Shown here: positions 52,295 through 61,597 of the stretch, one piece after another | Position numbering within the stretch: the first letter of the stretch is position 1 | How the letters are laid out: each line of letters starts with the position of its first letter | NCBI GenBank assembly: GCA_947470895.1 | Contig: CANIVF010000008.1 | Span: forward strand, 1 to 64,000 | DNA length: 64,000 nucleotides | Direction: 5' to 3' | Source of the DNA: Bacteroidota bacterium | Lineage (GTDB): Bacteria; Bacteroidota; Bacteroidia; Cytophagales; Cyclobacteriaceae | Notes under the pieces: generated by a model | Databases searched by the model: none | Seen by the model: the letters and a program-made list of their open reading frames with translations, nothing else | Told to the model about the DNA's origin: nothing | Position numbers and translations under genes: made by a program

Positions 52295-52500
52295 ATAAAT
52301 CGCTTCAAAATCAAATATAGAACTCCCACCAAAAACACAACAATCGAAATCTTATTAATGCCGTGCATCATCTTGATGTTTATGTTCATAGGCCGTGATG
52401 GATCCTTTTTGCGAAAGAAATAACCTCCCACCTCGCCTAATGAAAGAAACTCTCGTACCGACAATTTCTTCTTCTCTTCCGTTCCAGTTTGATTTTCCAT
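52291..52500 (-). CDS. Small single-pass membrane protein (DUF6728-like)
   Basis: This gene encodes 69 residues: a soluble N-terminal part with EFLSLGEVGGYFFRKKDPSR and one C-terminal membrane helix (ISIVVFLVGVLYLILKRF). This combination is found in a short Bacteroidota family of unknown function. It lies between ispG (4-base gap) and the MmcQ-like gene (4-base overlap). Confidence 0.75.
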   Translation of the reverse strand: MENQTGTEEKKKLSVREFLSLGEVGGYFFRKKDPSRPMNINIKMMHGINKISIVVFLVGVLYLILKRFI

Positions 52501-52504
52501 AGGT

Positions 52505-54469
52505 TTAATTCGTTACTATTTCTTGTGGTTCAATCCAATTACTATCTTCTCTGATCAAATCAATCAGGGCATCTACGGCCTGAGGCGCTGGCACATTTTT
52601 CTTAACTACTTCTTTGCCGCGATACAGCGTTATTCTGCCAGGTCCGGAACCTACGTACCCATAATCGGCATCGGCCATCTCGCCAGGCCCGTTAACAATG
52701 CATCCCATGATTCCGATTTTAATTCCCTTTAAATGACTGGTGCGCAATCTGATTTTCGCTGTGGTTTCCTGAAGATCAAATAGTGTGCGCCCGCAGGAAG
52801 GACAGGATATGTATTCTGTTTTTGAGATTCGGGTACGTGTGGCCTGCAAAATGTTAAAGGCGGTTTCATTCACCATCTTATCAGAACCACAACGCACGGC
52901 AGCAATAAACAATCCATCACCAAGCCCATCAATCAATAATCCACCCATATCCGTGGCTGCAAACAATTGCAGCTGATCTGAAGTAAGATCGGCATAGGCA
53001 CGCCCAATGATTACAGGAACTGTGCAGTCCCTTTCGATCAGCTCCACAAACAACCTCCGCTGTTCAGCAAGGCCATGAGTATTGTACGTATCGATTAGTA
53101 ATACAGCCGTGCTATCCTGTTTTACATTATTGATAAACTCATCATGGATATCCTTTAATTGGGTATAAATAAAATTGAGGCTGGAAGACAACTCAAAACC
53201 TCCCAGATAATCCAATGGAGTAACAAAAGGATAGCTGCGATCTTTTGACTTTTGGGTAAGCCAGGTCTTATGATTGTAGATCAAACCCAAGGTGCCCGGG
53301 ATAGCGAAGTCGATGGTGTTGTCGCCCAGAAAAATAAAGTCACAGGCCATGTCGGTGATATTCCATTTATCCAACGGCACAGAATAGTGATAGCCCAAAG
53401 CAAACAATGATGCTGGTGTGACTTTCTCTTTGGCTGAAAAATCAGCCACTACCCTTGGAACCTGATGCCCGCCCAGGTTAATTACCTCACGAGTACTCCT
53501 TCTGGTATAAGCGAAGGGATTGATCGGGTATGTTTTAATCTCTGGAATTATAATTGAAGTCGTTCTATTTACATATCTGCTTTCCAGCTGTTTAGCCACT
53601 GGCACTTCAGCTTCTGGTTCTTCTGTTAATGACACACGAATGGTGTCGCCCAAACCGTCTTCCAGCAGGGTGCCAATGCCTACGGAGGACTTGATCCGGC
53701 CATCTTCTCCATCGCCTGCTTCGGTAACCCCCAAATGCAATGGATAAGGTTGGAAGCCTTCTTCATCCAGTTTCTGCACTAATAAGCGGTAAGCCTGAAC
53801 CATCACTTGTGGATTACTGGACTTCATGGATACTACGATATCATAGTAATGCAGGTCTTCACAGATGCGAAGAAACTCCAAGGCCGACTCCACCATGCCA
53901 AGGGGGGTATCGCCATAGCGGCTCATGATTCGATCCGACAATGAACCATGATTGGTTCCAATTCGCATCGCTGTTCCATACTCTTTGCAGATCTTAACCA
54001 ATGGTGTGAACTTCTGACGAATGCGATCTAATTCTGCCTGGTACGTAGCATCAGTATATTCAATCTCTTCGAATCTCTTCTTGTCTGCATAATTGCCAGG
54101 ATTTACTCTTACTTTTTCCACAATGCGGGCAGCCAGTTCTGCTGCATTGGGCGTGAAATGAATGTCGGCAATCAAAGGAACGGTGTAGCCTCTCTTGCGC
54201 AGTTCCTTCTTTATCTCATCGAGGTTCTGAGCCTCTTTAATGCTGGGTGCTGTAATACGCACGTACTCACATCCTGCGTCTACCATCCTGATAACTTGGT
54301 CCACAGAACCCTTCGTATCCATCGTGTCGATGGTGCTCATGGATTGGATTCTGATGGGGTTGTCTCCCCCCATGGGAACACCACCAATGTTCACGACCCG
54401 GGTCTTTCTTCGGCTATACCTAACGAGGCTGTTACAGTACTGATGTAGTTGAATAATTTGACTATTCAC
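52505..54469 (-). CDS. ispG: 4-hydroxy-3-methylbut-2-enyl diphosphate synthase, long form
   Basis: This gene encodes 654 residues from GTG 54469. IspG is a [4Fe-4S] enzyme of the MEP isoprenoid pathway that makes HMBPP from MEcPP. The N-terminal TIM barrel (VVNIGGVPMGGDNPIRIQSM, ITAPSIKEAQNL, VPLIADIHF, VRVNPGN) is followed by the roughly 250-residue insertion domain typical of plants and Bacteroidota. The C-terminal cluster domain has CPSCGRTLFDL and GIMGCIVNGPGEM with the three Cys ligands and the catalytic Glu. Isoprenoids from this route supply menaquinone side chains. It is the first gene of a unit with two small genes. Confidence 0.96.
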   Translation of the reverse strand: MNSQIIQLHQYCNSLVRYSRRKTRVVNIGGVPMGGDNPIRIQSMSTIDTMDTKGSVDQVIRMVDAGCEYVRITAPSIKEAQNLDEIKKELRKRGYTVPLIADIHFTPNAAELAARIVEKVRVNPGNYADKKRFEEIEYTDATYQAELDRIRQKFTPLVKICKEYGTAMRIGTNHGSLSDRIMSRYGDTPLGMVESALEFLRICEDLHYYDIVVSMKSSNPQVMVQAYRLLVQKLDEEGFQPYPLHLGVTEAGDGEDGRIKSSVGIGTLLEDGLGDTIRVSLTEEPEAEVPVAKQLESRYVNRTTSIIIPEIKTYPINPFAYTRRSTREVINLGGHQVPRVVADFSAKEKVTPASLFALGYHYSVPLDKWNITDMACDFIFLGDNTIDFAIPGTLGLIYNHKTWLTQKSKDRSYPFVTPLDYLGGFELSSSLNFIYTQLKDIHDEFINNVKQDSTAVLLIDTYNTHGLAEQRRLFVELIERDCTVPVIIGRAYADLTSDQLQLFAATDMGGLLIDGLGDGLFIAAVRCGSDKMVNETAFNILQATRTRISKTEYISCPSCGRTLFDLQETTAKIRLRTSHLKGIKIGIMGCIVNGPGEMADADYGYVGSGPGRITLYRGKEVVKKNVPAPQAVDALIDLIREDSNWIEPQEIVTN

Positions 54470-54485
54470 GCGGCTGAGTTTAATA

Positions 54486-54493
54486 CAAAAATA
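54486..54493 (-). promoter_or_regulatory. -7 element of ispG
   Basis: Minus strand TATTTTTG (exact TANNTTTG), 16 bases before the GTG start. No TTG box was found at the normal distance. Confidence 0.4.
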
Positions 54494-54531
54494 ACCCTTT
54501 GAACCTGCTTTTGTTCGATGTGCATAAAAAC

Positions 54532-55236
54532 TTAAATGTCACCCAATTGAGGTCTGATCAGAATCTCTTCAATAACGCTATTCCGCGAAAGCGAATAGGC
54601 TCCGTAAACCGATTCGGCTACATCTTCGGGCCTGATAAAACGGCTCTCCGGAAGCTCGGTGCCATCCCAGCTACCTGTTTTTGTTGCGCCCGGCAAAACG
54701 GCCGTTACCCTGATTCCAAACTCCTTGAGTTCTTCTCGCAACACTTTGGTAAATCCCAATAAGGCAAACTTGGATATGGCATAAGAGCCTCCATTGGGAT
54801 AGGCTTTGATGCTGGCGATTGAACAGATCGTAAATATATGCCCCCACTTCCTGGATTTCATTCCACCAATAAGTCCGCGGGTTGTATTATAGGAACTATA
54901 AAGATTGCTATGAATCATTCTCTCAAGCAAGCCCTCTGGCTCTTCCGTGATTTGCCCTGGTTCAAAATAGCCCGCATTATTAATCAAGACATCCACGGGA
55001 CGATTTAATGCATTCACAAAATCCGTAAAGTCCTGAACCTGTTTCTTATCCGTTACATCAGCCACGCGTGTGTAGACGTTGATTTTATTTTCATGCTCAA
55101 CCTGCTCCTTCAAATCACTTAAATCAGATTGCTTTCGGGAACAGGTAGCAACATCAAATCCTTCTTTTGCAAATCGTTCAATGAGGGCCCTTCCAATACC
55201 TTTCGATCCACCGGTTACTACTACTAATTTGTTCAT
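54532..55236 (-). CDS. Short-chain dehydrogenase/reductase
   Basis: This gene encodes 234 residues with the classical SDR pattern: the NAD(P)-binding VVTGGSKGIGRALIERF (residues 6-22), DVLINNAGYFEPG, the catalytic Ser in TICSIASIKAYPN and the YAISK motif. The Arg after the first strand (TCSRKQSDL) suggests NADPH. The substrate cannot be told from the sequence. It is divergent from mlaE, with the mlaE promoter reading out of the shared 47-base gap. Confidence 0.88.
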   Translation of the reverse strand: MNKLVVVTGGSKGIGRALIERFAKEGFDVATCSRKQSDLSDLKEQVEHENKINVYTRVADVTDKKQVQDFTDFVNALNRPVDVLINNAGYFEPGQITEEPEGLLERMIHSNLYSSYNTTRGLIGGMKSRKWGHIFTICSIASIKAYPNGGSYAISKFALLGFTKVLREELKEFGIRVTAVLPGATKTGSWDGTELPESRFIRPEDVAESVYGAYSLSRNSVIEEILIRPQLGDI

Positions 55237-55256
55237 GAGAATTTATTTTATCTTTG
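55228..55256 (+). promoter_or_regulatory. Promoter of mlaE-mlaF
   Basis: TTTG at 55228-55231, a 17-base spacer and TATCTTTG at 55249-55256 match the Bacteroidota consensus. The -7 box covers the in-frame TTG at 55254, so translation cannot start there. ATG 55284 is supported. Confidence 0.6.
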
Positions 55257-55283
55257 AGCAATATAGCATTTGATGTTAACTAC

Positions 55284-56012
55284 ATGAAGGGATTTGGGCG
55301 TTACATGATTTTTTTGGGGTCGCTAGTTGTGAGACGCGAAACGTTCAAAACCTATTATCACCTAACGCTGGAGGAGTGTATTCAAATCGGCATTAAGTCG
55401 ATTTTGTTATTTATGCTCGTCTCCACCTTTATGGGCGCTGTAACTACTTTGCAGACAGCCGCAAACCTGGTCAGTCCGCTCGTACCAAAATTTGTTGTTT
55501 CACAAGTAGTAAGAGAAATGACGGTGCTAGAGTTAGCTCCTACCATTATGGCAATCATCTATGCCGGCAAGGTTGGATCGAGCATGTCGGGAGGCCTTGG
55601 CACCATGAGAATTACTGAACAAATTGATGCGTTGGAGGTAATGGGCATCAACTCTGCTTCCTATCTGGTATTACCAAAAATTGTTGCCTCATTAATGATG
55701 TTTCCACTGTTAGTCATTGTAGCAGCCGTTTGTTCAATGATGGGCGGCTATCTGGCAGGCACACTCACAGAAATACTCACTCCTACGGAATACATTTATG
55801 GAATCCGGTATGCTTTCAATGAATACTTTATTACGTTCGCATTGATCAAGTCCATTGTATTTGCTTTCCTGATCAGTTCCATATCCTCATTCAGAGGTTA
55901 TTACACACAAGGTGGAGCGTTGGAGGTTGGGATTTCCAGTACTCATGCGGTAACAACCAGCATCATCGCGGTATTGATAGCCGATTATCTCCTTGCCTAT
56001 CTTCTTTTATAA
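55284..56012 (+). CDS. mlaE: MlaE-type ABC transporter permease
   Basis: About 242 residues from ATG 55284. This is the membrane subunit of the Mla phospholipid transport system, with five to six helices and family motifs FMGAVTTLQTAANL, VREMTVLELAPTIMAIIYAGKVGSSMSGGLGTMRITEQIDALEV (read in parts) and the late SSFRGYYTQGGALEVG loop. It pairs with the ATPase gene five bases downstream. The MlaD substrate-binding gene is not in this window; the neighbouring gene is on the other strand. Confidence 0.92.
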   Translation: MKGFGRYMIFLGSLVVRRETFKTYYHLTLEECIQIGIKSILLFMLVSTFMGAVTTLQTAANLVSPLVPKFVVSQVVREMTVLELAPTIMAIIYAGKVGSSMSGGLGTMRITEQIDALEVMGINSASYLVLPKIVASLMMFPLLVIVAAVCSMMGGYLAGTLTEILTPTEYIYGIRYAFNEYFITFALIKSIVFAFLISSISSFRGYYTQGGALEVGISSTHAVTTSIIAVLIADYLLAYLLL

Positions 56013-56017
56013 GTACC

Positions 56018-56773
56018 ATGATTAAGATTAATAATATCTCCAAATCATTTGCTGATAAGATTATCCTTAACGGGATCGATGGCGAATTTGACAAAGGAAA
56101 AACAAACCTGATCATTGGATCTAGCGGAACAGGAAAAAGCGTTCTGCTCAAATGCATTGTCGGGCTTCTTCATCCCGACACAGGGAATGTATTTTACGAT
56201 TTTCGGAATTTCACCGAAGCCGATAAAGACATGAAGTCTGAAATCCGCAGAGAAATTGGAATGTTGTTTCAAGGTGGGGCACTGTTCGATTCAAAGAATG
56301 TGGAAGAGAACGTTATGTTTCCACTAGATATTCTTACAAAAATGCCGAAGTCAGAAAAGATTGATCGGGTAAATTTTTGTTTAAAGCGTGTTGGTCTGGA
56401 AGGTGTAAATAAAAAAATGCCATCCGAGATCAGCGGTGGTATGAAAAAACGAGTAGGCATCGCAAGAGCCATTGTGAACAACCCAAATTATTTGTTTTGT
56501 GATGAGCCTAACTCAGGTTTAGATCCTCAAACTTCTATTGTTATTGATGAGCTGATCATGGAAATCACGCACGAGTTTGATATTACTACGATAGTGGTCA
56601 CTCACGACATGAACTCTGTGATGGGAATTGGAGAGAAGATCATGTTTCTAAGCAAAGGAGATAAGCTGTGGGAAGGATCGAATCATGACATCATGAATTC
56701 GGGTGTAAAAGAGCTGGATGATTTTGTCTTTACAAACAAGATTATGAAGAATCTGAAGCACGGAACTGTGTAA
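56018..56773 (+). CDS. mlaF: MlaF-type ABC transporter ATP-binding protein
   Basis: This gene encodes 251 residues: Walker A IGSSGTGKSVLLKCIVG, Q-loop MLFQGGALFDS, signature ISGGMKKRVGIARAIV, Walker B YLFCDEPNSGLDP and the switch His in VVTHDMNSVMGIG. It is the cytoplasmic ATPase of the Mla-like lipid transporter with the upstream permease. Phospholipid movement between the membranes is the expected function. The direction and partner proteins are not determined here. Confidence 0.93.
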   Translation: MIKINNISKSFADKIILNGIDGEFDKGKTNLIIGSSGTGKSVLLKCIVGLLHPDTGNVFYDFRNFTEADKDMKSEIRREIGMLFQGGALFDSKNVEENVMFPLDILTKMPKSEKIDRVNFCLKRVGLEGVNKKMPSEISGGMKKRVGIARAIVNNPNYLFCDEPNSGLDPQTSIVIDELIMEITHEFDITTIVVTHDMNSVMGIGEKIMFLSKGDKLWEGSNHDIMNSGVKELDDFVFTNKIMKNLKHGTV

Positions 56774-56797
56774 GAACACCTTGCCTGAGATCAACCG

Positions 56798-59700
56798 TTA
56801 TTCCACCATGGGTAACTTGATATAGAACGTAGTTCCTTCATCGAGCCCGGTTTCAAACCATATCTCACCTCCGCTTTGTTCAATACCTTGCTTGGAAATA
56901 GCGAGCCCCAATCCAGAGCCCGATTGTTTCGTACTGAAATAGGGAATGAATACCTTGTTGAGCATGTCGGGTTCTATCCCTTTTCCATTATCAATAATAC
57001 TGATCTGGTAATAACCATTCACTCTATTTAACTCAACTTGCACGAATACAGTTTCACCTTGGGCAGACTGCAAGCCATTTAGAATAATATTCGAAAATAT
57101 CCTGTTAAATAACTGCTCATCACCCATCACAAATGCAGCACTGATGGATGATTTAAATACGACCTCCCCTCCTTCGTTATCCGAATACAAATTGACACAC
57201 TTATTCAGCAACGAATTAAGATCAATACGAGAAAGTATTGGTGCCGGCATTCGGGCGAAGGCACTGAACGAAGATGCGATCTCATTTAGTATATCTACCT
57301 GTGTGAGTAATGTATTGATGGACGTTCTCGCTTTCTCATCATCCAGTTTATTCATCTTGAGTAGATACTCCATTTGCTGAAGGGTTAACTTCATAGGCGT
57401 AAGCGGATTCTTGATCTCGTGAGCCACCTGCTTGGCTATTTCGCGCCAGGCACTTTCTTTCTGACTTCTCGCCAGTTCAACTTTACTTTGCTCGAGGTTG
57501 CTCACCATCTTATTATACTCCGAAACCATCATACCAATCTCGTCATTAGATTTCCATTCCAGTGGCGTATTGCCACCTGACAATGTTGTTCTGGATAGTA
57601 TACGTGTGATGAAGCGCAAAGGAAATGTGAGCGAATTGACTACATAAAAAGAGAGCACCGAAAACAGAATGAAAATAATAGTAAACACCGAAAGGAAGTT
57701 CGAAAGCACATTAACCTGGGTGCTTTCGAGTGAATTTGCCGAGTTAAAAAAAGGAACACTAAGTATTCCAAGAAGAACACCAGACTCAGGCGACTTGAGC
57801 GGCACATAACAATTATTAAATTGCAACGCTCCTATTCGCTCGTTACCAATAACCGAACTGGCTCCTTCCCAATTGATCTGCTCCCAAACAGACCTGTTCA
57901 TCAATGACGACCTAATTTGGTTTTCGACAATCAATGGTTGGCTTGATGCCACATACTTGCCCCTGTGATCATAAAAAGTAATATCAGAATTGGTAACCTT
58001 AGCACGATCAACAAGAGTATTTTCAAAAGCATCTTTGGATATGTTGCCTGCAAAATAGTCCGCTACCGAAGATTGTATATCCTCGCCCAAATTTCTGGCA
58101 TTCGTTTCAAAATTCTGATTCAAGTCGTTCTCCGCAGATTTACTAACGCGATTCAATGTGGTAATCGTAGCCACAAACAAGGGTAATGAAAAAGCCAGGT
58201 AAATGTATAATTGTATCCGCGCGGCATAATTCATCTTATGCCCCTTTATAAAGGATATGAAACCATAGATGGTCATCGCGATGACCAAAAGAATAACTCC
58301 CAAGACAAAAAATAACGAGAAATTAGTAAGCACATAAAAAATGGGGTAAGAAGCGGAAGTAATTACTGCCACCTGGCCAGAAACATCTTCAACTCCGGAA
58401 TGAAAATATCCATTCTTATTAATTCCGGATTTAAATAAATCTACGTCATCTAATATGGAGAAATCAAATTCCTTCTCATAGCTAAACGTGCCAAAGCTGC
58501 TTAATATCTGATGATCCTTCATGAATGAAAAACTTCGATCCGTGTTTTCAAAAAACTCAGCAAAACGCCTGTCAACCAATAGTTCAGGATAAACATTTTG
58601 AGGAATAATTCTTTTAAGAGATAAATCAATAATAATAAATCCGATAATCTGATCAGCTCGTGAAACTGGAATCAAAGAGAGATATCTTTTGTTTGAATTA
58701 ATGTCGGAAGGTTGGATGAAGTAAATCCCTTCATAATCCGTGGATGCAGAAGCGCTTTGAAATCGGCTAGAAAATGTAGCCATCGGTAAGGTTGAGTTGT
58801 TATCTAAAGGCTCCCCGGCAGAATTATATAAATAAATCTGCACATCATAACGATCGAAGTAAGAGTTCAAATAAACCTGCTTTACCTTTTGCCGTATCGC
58901 AGATTTCGTTAAAAAAGGATTATTGAGTCTGCTTTGAATAAAAGCATCTTGCGCAATCCTTTTTGTGCCTTCATTCAGAAGATACTCCCCTAACACATCG
59001 CGACCTATCAAATAATTAGAAGCAAATTTAAACTGGGACTGAACTCGCTTCTCCTCTACAAAATGTTTAATGCTTAATCCGTGCTGAATTCCAAGTGCGG
59101 CAATCGACACAAAAAAATAAATGAACGTGATTGACTTAAGCTTTCGCAGAGATGAGGTAAGATTCGTTACGAATAAGATCAGGAAGAAGATTGCGGCAAC
59201 CGGTAAAGTAATCGAGTAGTCACGAGAGGCACTCAAAAAATAAGCCATGAAAAGAGAACCGGCTATAACCAAAGCCACAAGAAAAGAAAGGAAACCCGGG
59301 AAAATTGATTTGGCGAGATTGATAAACACATGTACAAAAAAGAAAGCACTAATTGCACCCGCTAATACAGACAACCACGACAACGAACGAAGCCAATTAA
59401 ACTGAATGGCTTCAGTGATATCCAGAGAAATGATAGAATTATGAAAAATGGTTTCTATAAAGAGATATGGATATAAGAATGAAAAAAAAGCGAGGGTAAT
59501 AAAAAAGCATCCAAATAGGTACCTGAGCCACATGGGTGCGTGTAGCGTATACTTTACAAAACGCCAATGGGAATAAGTGGTGAATATATATCCACAAAGA
59601 ATGAGAACCCCGCTAGCATTAAGAAACAGATCACCTATGGAAGAGTTGTAATCAGAAGATGCAAAAAACTGCGGATCAAAAACCGATGATGTTATCCAGC

Positions 59701-60430
59701 CGGTTGGATAACCTGATGTGACCATGATCAACCTGAGCGTGACAAAAGCACCCAACAAAGCGATGAATCCTAACTCAAACTTCCTAATTCTATAAAGATG
59801 AGTGACCATAAAGTACATTCCGAACACGAAACAAAACAAAGAGACGCTGGCCAACGCAAACGACCAGTATCCCCTTTCATGATTTACATCCTCTACTTTA
59901 AACCGAAAGACTGCATTTCCAAACAAGTTAAGGATAACCCCTTCCGAACCTGAACCTGCTATGATTGAGCCACGTGTTCCATTAAAAATTTCATCATTCC
60001 ACTCGGGGAATAAATAGCGGTTTGAAATTGGATATCTCCTCATCAGTGGAATTACCGAAATCAGAGACCTTGTTTTATTTATAGGCCACTTTCTAATCAG
60101 AAAATCACCAGAATTATTCTGTAGCAGTTGAAAAGCCCTGGTGATGTTGATGTTTTTTAAGTCAGGAAAGTATTGTTCTTTACTCCAGGCAACAACTTCC
60201 GTACTATCGAGCAGAAAAAATGAATTCTGAAGAGAAGACCAATTCACAAAAGTGTGATCGCGTAGGATCAATTCTGCTTCATTGTTAACGCCCTCAACCA
60301 TCGAGTTGAGACTCGATTCAATTGATAATACTCGGTCATCTGCCTTATTGGTGCTGTGGTCAAAAACAATACACCCAATAGCAAACAACAAGGAGAGGCT
60401 TAAAAAAAATACACATCGATTTCTAAGCAT
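56798..60430 (-). CDS. Large NtrY-like sensor histidine kinase
   Basis: This gene encodes 1210 residues. A first membrane helix (about 7-25) precedes a periplasmic domain. A block of about seven further helices lies between roughly 200 and 460 (for example FGCFFITLAFFSFLYPYLF). A second extracytoplasmic sensor region, more helices near 690-750 and about 915-935, and a HAMP domain (FPLRFITRILSRTTLSG) follow. Then come HisKA with the phospho-accepting His in AHEIKNPLTPMKL and HATPase_c with IIDNGKGIEPDML and GSGLGLAISKQ. The NPLTP box is typical of NtrY-type kinases. No response regulator lies next to it. The ligand is unknown. Confidence 0.9.
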   Translation of the reverse strand: MLRNRCVFFLSLSLLFAIGCIVFDHSTNKADDRVLSIESSLNSMVEGVNNEAELILRDHTFVNWSSLQNSFFLLDSTEVVAWSKEQYFPDLKNINITRAFQLLQNNSGDFLIRKWPINKTRSLISVIPLMRRYPISNRYLFPEWNDEIFNGTRGSIIAGSGSEGVILNLFGNAVFRFKVEDVNHERGYWSFALASVSLFCFVFGMYFMVTHLYRIRKFELGFIALLGAFVTLRLIMVTSGYPTGWITSSVFDPQFFASSDYNSSIGDLFLNASGVLILCGYIFTTYSHWRFVKYTLHAPMWLRYLFGCFFITLAFFSFLYPYLFIETIFHNSIISLDITEAIQFNWLRSLSWLSVLAGAISAFFFVHVFINLAKSIFPGFLSFLVALVIAGSLFMAYFLSASRDYSITLPVAAIFFLILFVTNLTSSLRKLKSITFIYFFVSIAALGIQHGLSIKHFVEEKRVQSQFKFASNYLIGRDVLGEYLLNEGTKRIAQDAFIQSRLNNPFLTKSAIRQKVKQVYLNSYFDRYDVQIYLYNSAGEPLDNNSTLPMATFSSRFQSASASTDYEGIYFIQPSDINSNKRYLSLIPVSRADQIIGFIIIDLSLKRIIPQNVYPELLVDRRFAEFFENTDRSFSFMKDHQILSSFGTFSYEKEFDFSILDDVDLFKSGINKNGYFHSGVEDVSGQVAVITSASYPIFYVLTNFSLFFVLGVILLVIAMTIYGFISFIKGHKMNYAARIQLYIYLAFSLPLFVATITTLNRVSKSAENDLNQNFETNARNLGEDIQSSVADYFAGNISKDAFENTLVDRAKVTNSDITFYDHRGKYVASSQPLIVENQIRSSLMNRSVWEQINWEGASSVIGNERIGALQFNNCYVPLKSPESGVLLGILSVPFFNSANSLESTQVNVLSNFLSVFTIIFILFSVLSFYVVNSLTFPLRFITRILSRTTLSGGNTPLEWKSNDEIGMMVSEYNKMVSNLEQSKVELARSQKESAWREIAKQVAHEIKNPLTPMKLTLQQMEYLLKMNKLDDEKARTSINTLLTQVDILNEIASSFSAFARMPAPILSRIDLNSLLNKCVNLYSDNEGGEVVFKSSISAAFVMGDEQLFNRIFSNIILNGLQSAQGETVFVQVELNRVNGYYQISIIDNGKGIEPDMLNKVFIPYFSTKQSGSGLGLAISKQGIEQSGGEIWFETGLDEGTTFYIKLPMVE

Positions 60431-60473
60431 ACTCGGAGGTTACTTAAAAATAAGAATTTCCTAAAGAACGTTT

Positions 60474-60827
60474 CTATTTATTGGTCAGGCCACCAAACCA
60501 ATAAAGAAATAATATTCTTGAGTAACGAAAACTGAATGGGATGGACAAAATAGAGAATCCTACAAGAGTAGCACCATAAACCCAATCTGGCGGGTTTAAA
60601 ATAACATATAAAGGAACCCAAACGATGACCATGATGGCGATCGTAAACGCATAGCTAACGAATAAAGAACCATAGTAGAAGCCTGGTTCTGGTTCAAATG
60701 TAACTCCACACTTTGCACAATGAGAATTCATTTCAGAAAACCTGGAGATTTTTGAAATCGGATGAACAAAAATATCACCCTCACTGCATCTTGGACATTT
60801 ACCCTGCCAGACTTCCTTTGCTTTCAT
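60474..60827 (-). CDS. DUF983 family membrane protein
   Basis: About 117 residues from ATG 60827 (MKAKEVWQGKCPRCSEGDIF). A longer frame to 60869 overlaps the upstream gene too far. Two CxxC pairs (CPRC and CAKC) suggest a small zinc or metal site in the cytoplasmic part, followed by two membrane helices (YAFTIAIMVIVWVPLYVIL and TLVGFSILSIPFSF). The family is often found beside cytochrome oxidase genes, as here. An assembly role is plausible but not shown. Confidence 0.85.
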   Translation of the reverse strand: MKAKEVWQGKCPRCSEGDIFVHPISKISRFSEMNSHCAKCGVTFEPEPGFYYGSLFVSYAFTIAIMVIVWVPLYVILNPPDWVYGATLVGFSILSIPFSFRYSRILFLYWFGGLTNK

Positions 60828-61065
60828 TCTGTGGTGTTCTTTTACTTGTCTTATACCAGAAAAAAGCAATCAGGGCAATGACGGTGTACGGTGCAGCGAA
60901 AAGATAAAGGATTCCAAAATTGATTCCTGCAGCAATCCCGATATCACCATTGCTAACATTATTTTCAAGTGTGGCGCGGCACATAGCACATTGAGCATTC
61001 CCTTCTATCGAAAAAACAAATACTGAGATGATCAGAGACAGTAACTTCACCACCCACTTGTTCAT
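60799..61065 (-). CDS. Small exported membrane protein with CAMC motif
   Basis: This gene encodes 88 residues: a signal peptide (KLLSLIISVFVFSIEGNAQ), then QCAMCRATLENNVSNGD, then one membrane helix (YLFAAPYTVIALIAFFWY) and a short basic tail. The CxxC at the mature N-terminus could bind a metal or take part in thiol chemistry on the outside of the inner membrane. It is conserved in Bacteroidota near cytochrome oxidase genes. It overlaps the DUF983 start by 29 bases. Confidence 0.8.
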   Translation of the reverse strand: MNKWVVKLLSLIISVFVFSIEGNAQCAMCRATLENNVSNGDIGIAAGINFGILYLFAAPYTVIALIAFFWYKTSKRTPQNESKGSLAG

Positions 61066-61077
61066 ACACTGAGATAA

Positions 61078-61596
61078 TTAAGAGTAATAAGGACTAATCA
61101 TCAAATAAACGATAACACCTGTAACGGCTACGTAAAGCCATATTGGAAAAGTAAATTTAGCCAATGCTTTGTGCTTTTCAAAACTACCACTAATCGCGCG
61201 CGAAAACGTGAACAGAACGAACGGTACCACCACTACAGATAAAACGATGTGAGTGATCAGGATAAAGTGATACACCACCCTTAGAATACCCTCACCCCCA
61301 TAAGGAGTGGTATCGCTGGTCATGTGATAGGCTACATACATCAACAAAAACACGGCTGAGCAGGCGATACAAATCTTCATCAACGCTTCGTGGAGATTCT
61401 TTTTTTTGTTCTTGATGGCAATTACCGCAATAACAAGAAGCACCGCAGTAATACCGTTAATTGCTGCATAAATGGGAGGCAAAAAACTAAAATCATAGCC
61501 GGGAATTTTGATTTCAAAAAGTGCGGCAACGGCCAATGGCAAAACCACTGAAAGCACGATTATTAATCTTTCGTATGGATCTTTATTTTCATTCAT
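61078..61596 (-). CDS. DUF420 membrane protein, cytochrome oxidase assembly-type
   Basis: This gene encodes 172 residues with five membrane helices. His residues lie within or near helices (NLHEALMKICIACS, YVAYHMTSD, YHFILITHIVL, EKHKAL), as in the DUF420/CtaM group that assists caa3-type oxidase maturation. The gene lies one base downstream of the SCO-like gene in the cox operon, which supports an oxidase-assembly role. Confidence 0.88.
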   Translation of the reverse strand: MNENKDPYERLIIVLSVVLPLAVAALFEIKIPGYDFSFLPPIYAAINGITAVLLVIAVIAIKNKKKNLHEALMKICIACSAVFLLMYVAYHMTSDTTPYGGEGILRVVYHFILITHIVLSVVVVPFVLFTFSRAISGSFEKHKALAKFTFPIWLYVAVTGVIVYLMISPYYS

Positions 61597-61597
61597 A

